Assembly (NCBI GenBank): GCA_947496835.1
Contig: CANMFV010000050.1
Span: 1-7,201, forward strand
Source: Flavobacteriales bacterium
Lineage (GTDB): Bacteria > Bacteroidota > Bacteroidia > Flavobacteriales_D > Crocinitomicaceae
Reading direction: 5' to 3'
DNA: 7,201 nucleotides
In this document: positions 6,540 to 7,201 of the stretch, in pieces
Position numbering within the stretch: position 1 is the first letter of the stretch
Layout of the letters: each line of letters opens with the position of its first letter
The notes under the pieces: model-generated
What the model was told of the DNA's origin: nothing
Databases searched by the model: none
Seen by the model: only the letters and a program-made list of their open reading frames with translations
Made by a program: the position numbers and the translations under genes

Positions 6540-7045
6540 AACTGATAACTTATTTCATCTATTTCACTTCCTTTATAACGCAGCCATCCTTTTCGGACGC
6601 CTACTTTTCTAAAATTCATACGTTCAAACAGGGCAACGCTTGCCGGATTATCACCATGAATGGAACATTGTAAATTTCGTAATTCCAAGTAATCTCGGGT
6701 ATATTTTATCAACTGTTGAAGCGCATCCATTGCAAATCCTTTTCCACGATCTGAATCCATTGCGATTAAAATTCCAACGGAAGCATAACCATGTTTGAAA
6801 TTCACTTCGTATAAATCGATTACGCCAACGGAACGTTCTGTTTCCTTTTCGATAATGACAAAACGAAGTTGACCAGATTTCCTTAGATCCGCTTGATGTT
6901 CAATGAGTGCCATGATGTCAAACATGGAAAAAGGCACCTCTGTGTTGGAAACCTTCCAGTTTTCCGGATTGTTTTCCCACATATAAATGGATGTCGCATC
7001 GGATTTCTCCACAGCCCTCAAGTATACTTTTTCTCCAACTAACAT
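6521..7045 (-). CDS. GNAT-family N-acetyltransferase (RimJ/RimL-like), 174 aa
   Basis: This is a cytoplasmic acetyl-CoA-dependent N-acyltransferase of the Acetyltransf_3 type. The opening LVGEKVYLRAVEKSDATSIYMWENNPENW is typical of the RimJ/RimL group. The central strand GYASVGILIAM leads into the acetyl-CoA pyrophosphate loop DRGKGFAMDAL (R100, G101, G103). SIHGDNPASVALFERMNFRKVG is the standard C-terminal GNAT element that packs on the cofactor. The end, GWLRYKGSEIDEISYQLCL, resembles small-molecule or peptide N-acetyltransferases of the SpeG/RimJ kind. The substrate cannot be told from the sequence; ribosomal-protein N-termini, amino sugars and polyamines all remain possible. The ATG at 7045 overlaps the dapF stop (ATGTTAG, 7 nt). 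Its 3' end runs 19 nt into mltG. Standing between dapF and mltG, it may share a cell-envelope role, but that is inferred from position only. Confidence 0.9.
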   Translation of the reverse strand: MLVGEKVYLRAVEKSDATSIYMWENNPENWKVSNTEVPFSMFDIMALIEHQADLRKSGQLRFVIIEKETERSVGVIDLYEVNFKHGYASVGILIAMDSDRGKGFAMDALQQLIKYTRDYLELRNLQCSIHGDNPASVALFERMNFRKVGVRKGWLRYKGSEIDEISYQLCLKES

Positions 7046-7201
7046 CGATCGATTTTACCATGAAATACAAACGTAGCTGGACCTACTAAAAATATTTGTT
7101 CAAATCCATGCTGGTTTCTTTCCCAGAAAACCTCCAGCTTACCACCTTTCGTAAACACCTTTACGTATCTACCGTTATCAGGAAACAATTTTGCATATAC
7201 C
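7039..7201 (-). CDS. dapF: Diaminopimelate epimerase, C-terminal 53 residues (5' end outside window)
   Basis: Reading the minus strand from 7200 gives 53 codons and a TAG stop at 7041-7039. The residues include YVKVFTKGGKLEVFWER and FLVGPATFVFHGKID, which match the closing strands of diaminopimelate epimerase (TPGG-x-L-x-V and GPATFVFxGxI). The enzyme interconverts LL- and meso-diaminopimelate, feeding both lysine and peptidoglycan synthesis in the cytoplasm. The two catalytic cysteines and the substrate loops of the family lie upstream and cannot be inspected, so activity cannot be judged. The stop lies inside the start of the acetyltransferase gene (7-nt overlap). dapF therefore appears to be an upstream member of this gene chain. 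Confidence 0.85.
   Translation of the reverse strand, partial: VYAKLFPDNGRYVKVFTKGGKLEVFWERNQHGFEQIFLVGPATFVFHGKIDRC

Overview
The window looks like a chromosomal segment of a Bacteroidota bacterium, most likely in the Flavobacteriales. The reasons are the AT-rich composition, the absence of Shine-Dalgarno sequences before starts, a TAnnTTTG-type promoter motif, a compact TonB-dependent receptor, and a glycosylasparaginase resembling that of Elizabethkingia (Flavobacterium) meningosepticum. The genus cannot be fixed from the sequence alone.

Every gene I can support lies on the minus strand, so transcription runs from the right edge to the left. In that order they are: the last 53 codons of dapF (7201-7039), a GNAT N-acetyltransferase (7045-6521), the endolytic murein transglycosylase mltG (6539-5463), a Tat-exported glycosylasparaginase (5466-4477), a secreted GH2 beta-mannosidase (4477-2009), a TonB-dependent outer-membrane receptor (1949-93), and the probable first codons of one more gene at the left edge (53-1). 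The first five are packed with overlaps of 7, 19, 4 and 1 nt, which argues for one transcript with translational coupling. A 59-nt gap then separates the mannosidase from the receptor and carries a Bacteroidota-type -7 promoter element. The receptor may therefore have its own promoter as well as receiving read-through.

Functionally there are two layers. dapF (meso-diaminopimelate synthesis) and mltG (glycan-strand termination) belong to peptidoglycan metabolism. The glycosylasparaginase and beta-mannosidase match the enzymes that break the two innermost bonds of protein N-glycans (GlcNAc-Asn and Man-beta-1,4-GlcNAc). Both carry export signals, and an outer-membrane transporter follows. A small glycopeptide-salvage function attached to a cell-wall operon is a reasonable inference, but the rest of such a pathway is not in this window.

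I see no rRNA, tRNA, CRISPR array, insertion sequence or phage gene, and no clear intrinsic terminator. No clearly new multi-gene system is visible. The points most worth checking are the coupled glycosylasparaginase/mannosidase pair, the 17-bp palindrome covering the start of the left-edge gene, and the altered active-site neighbourhood of MltG.
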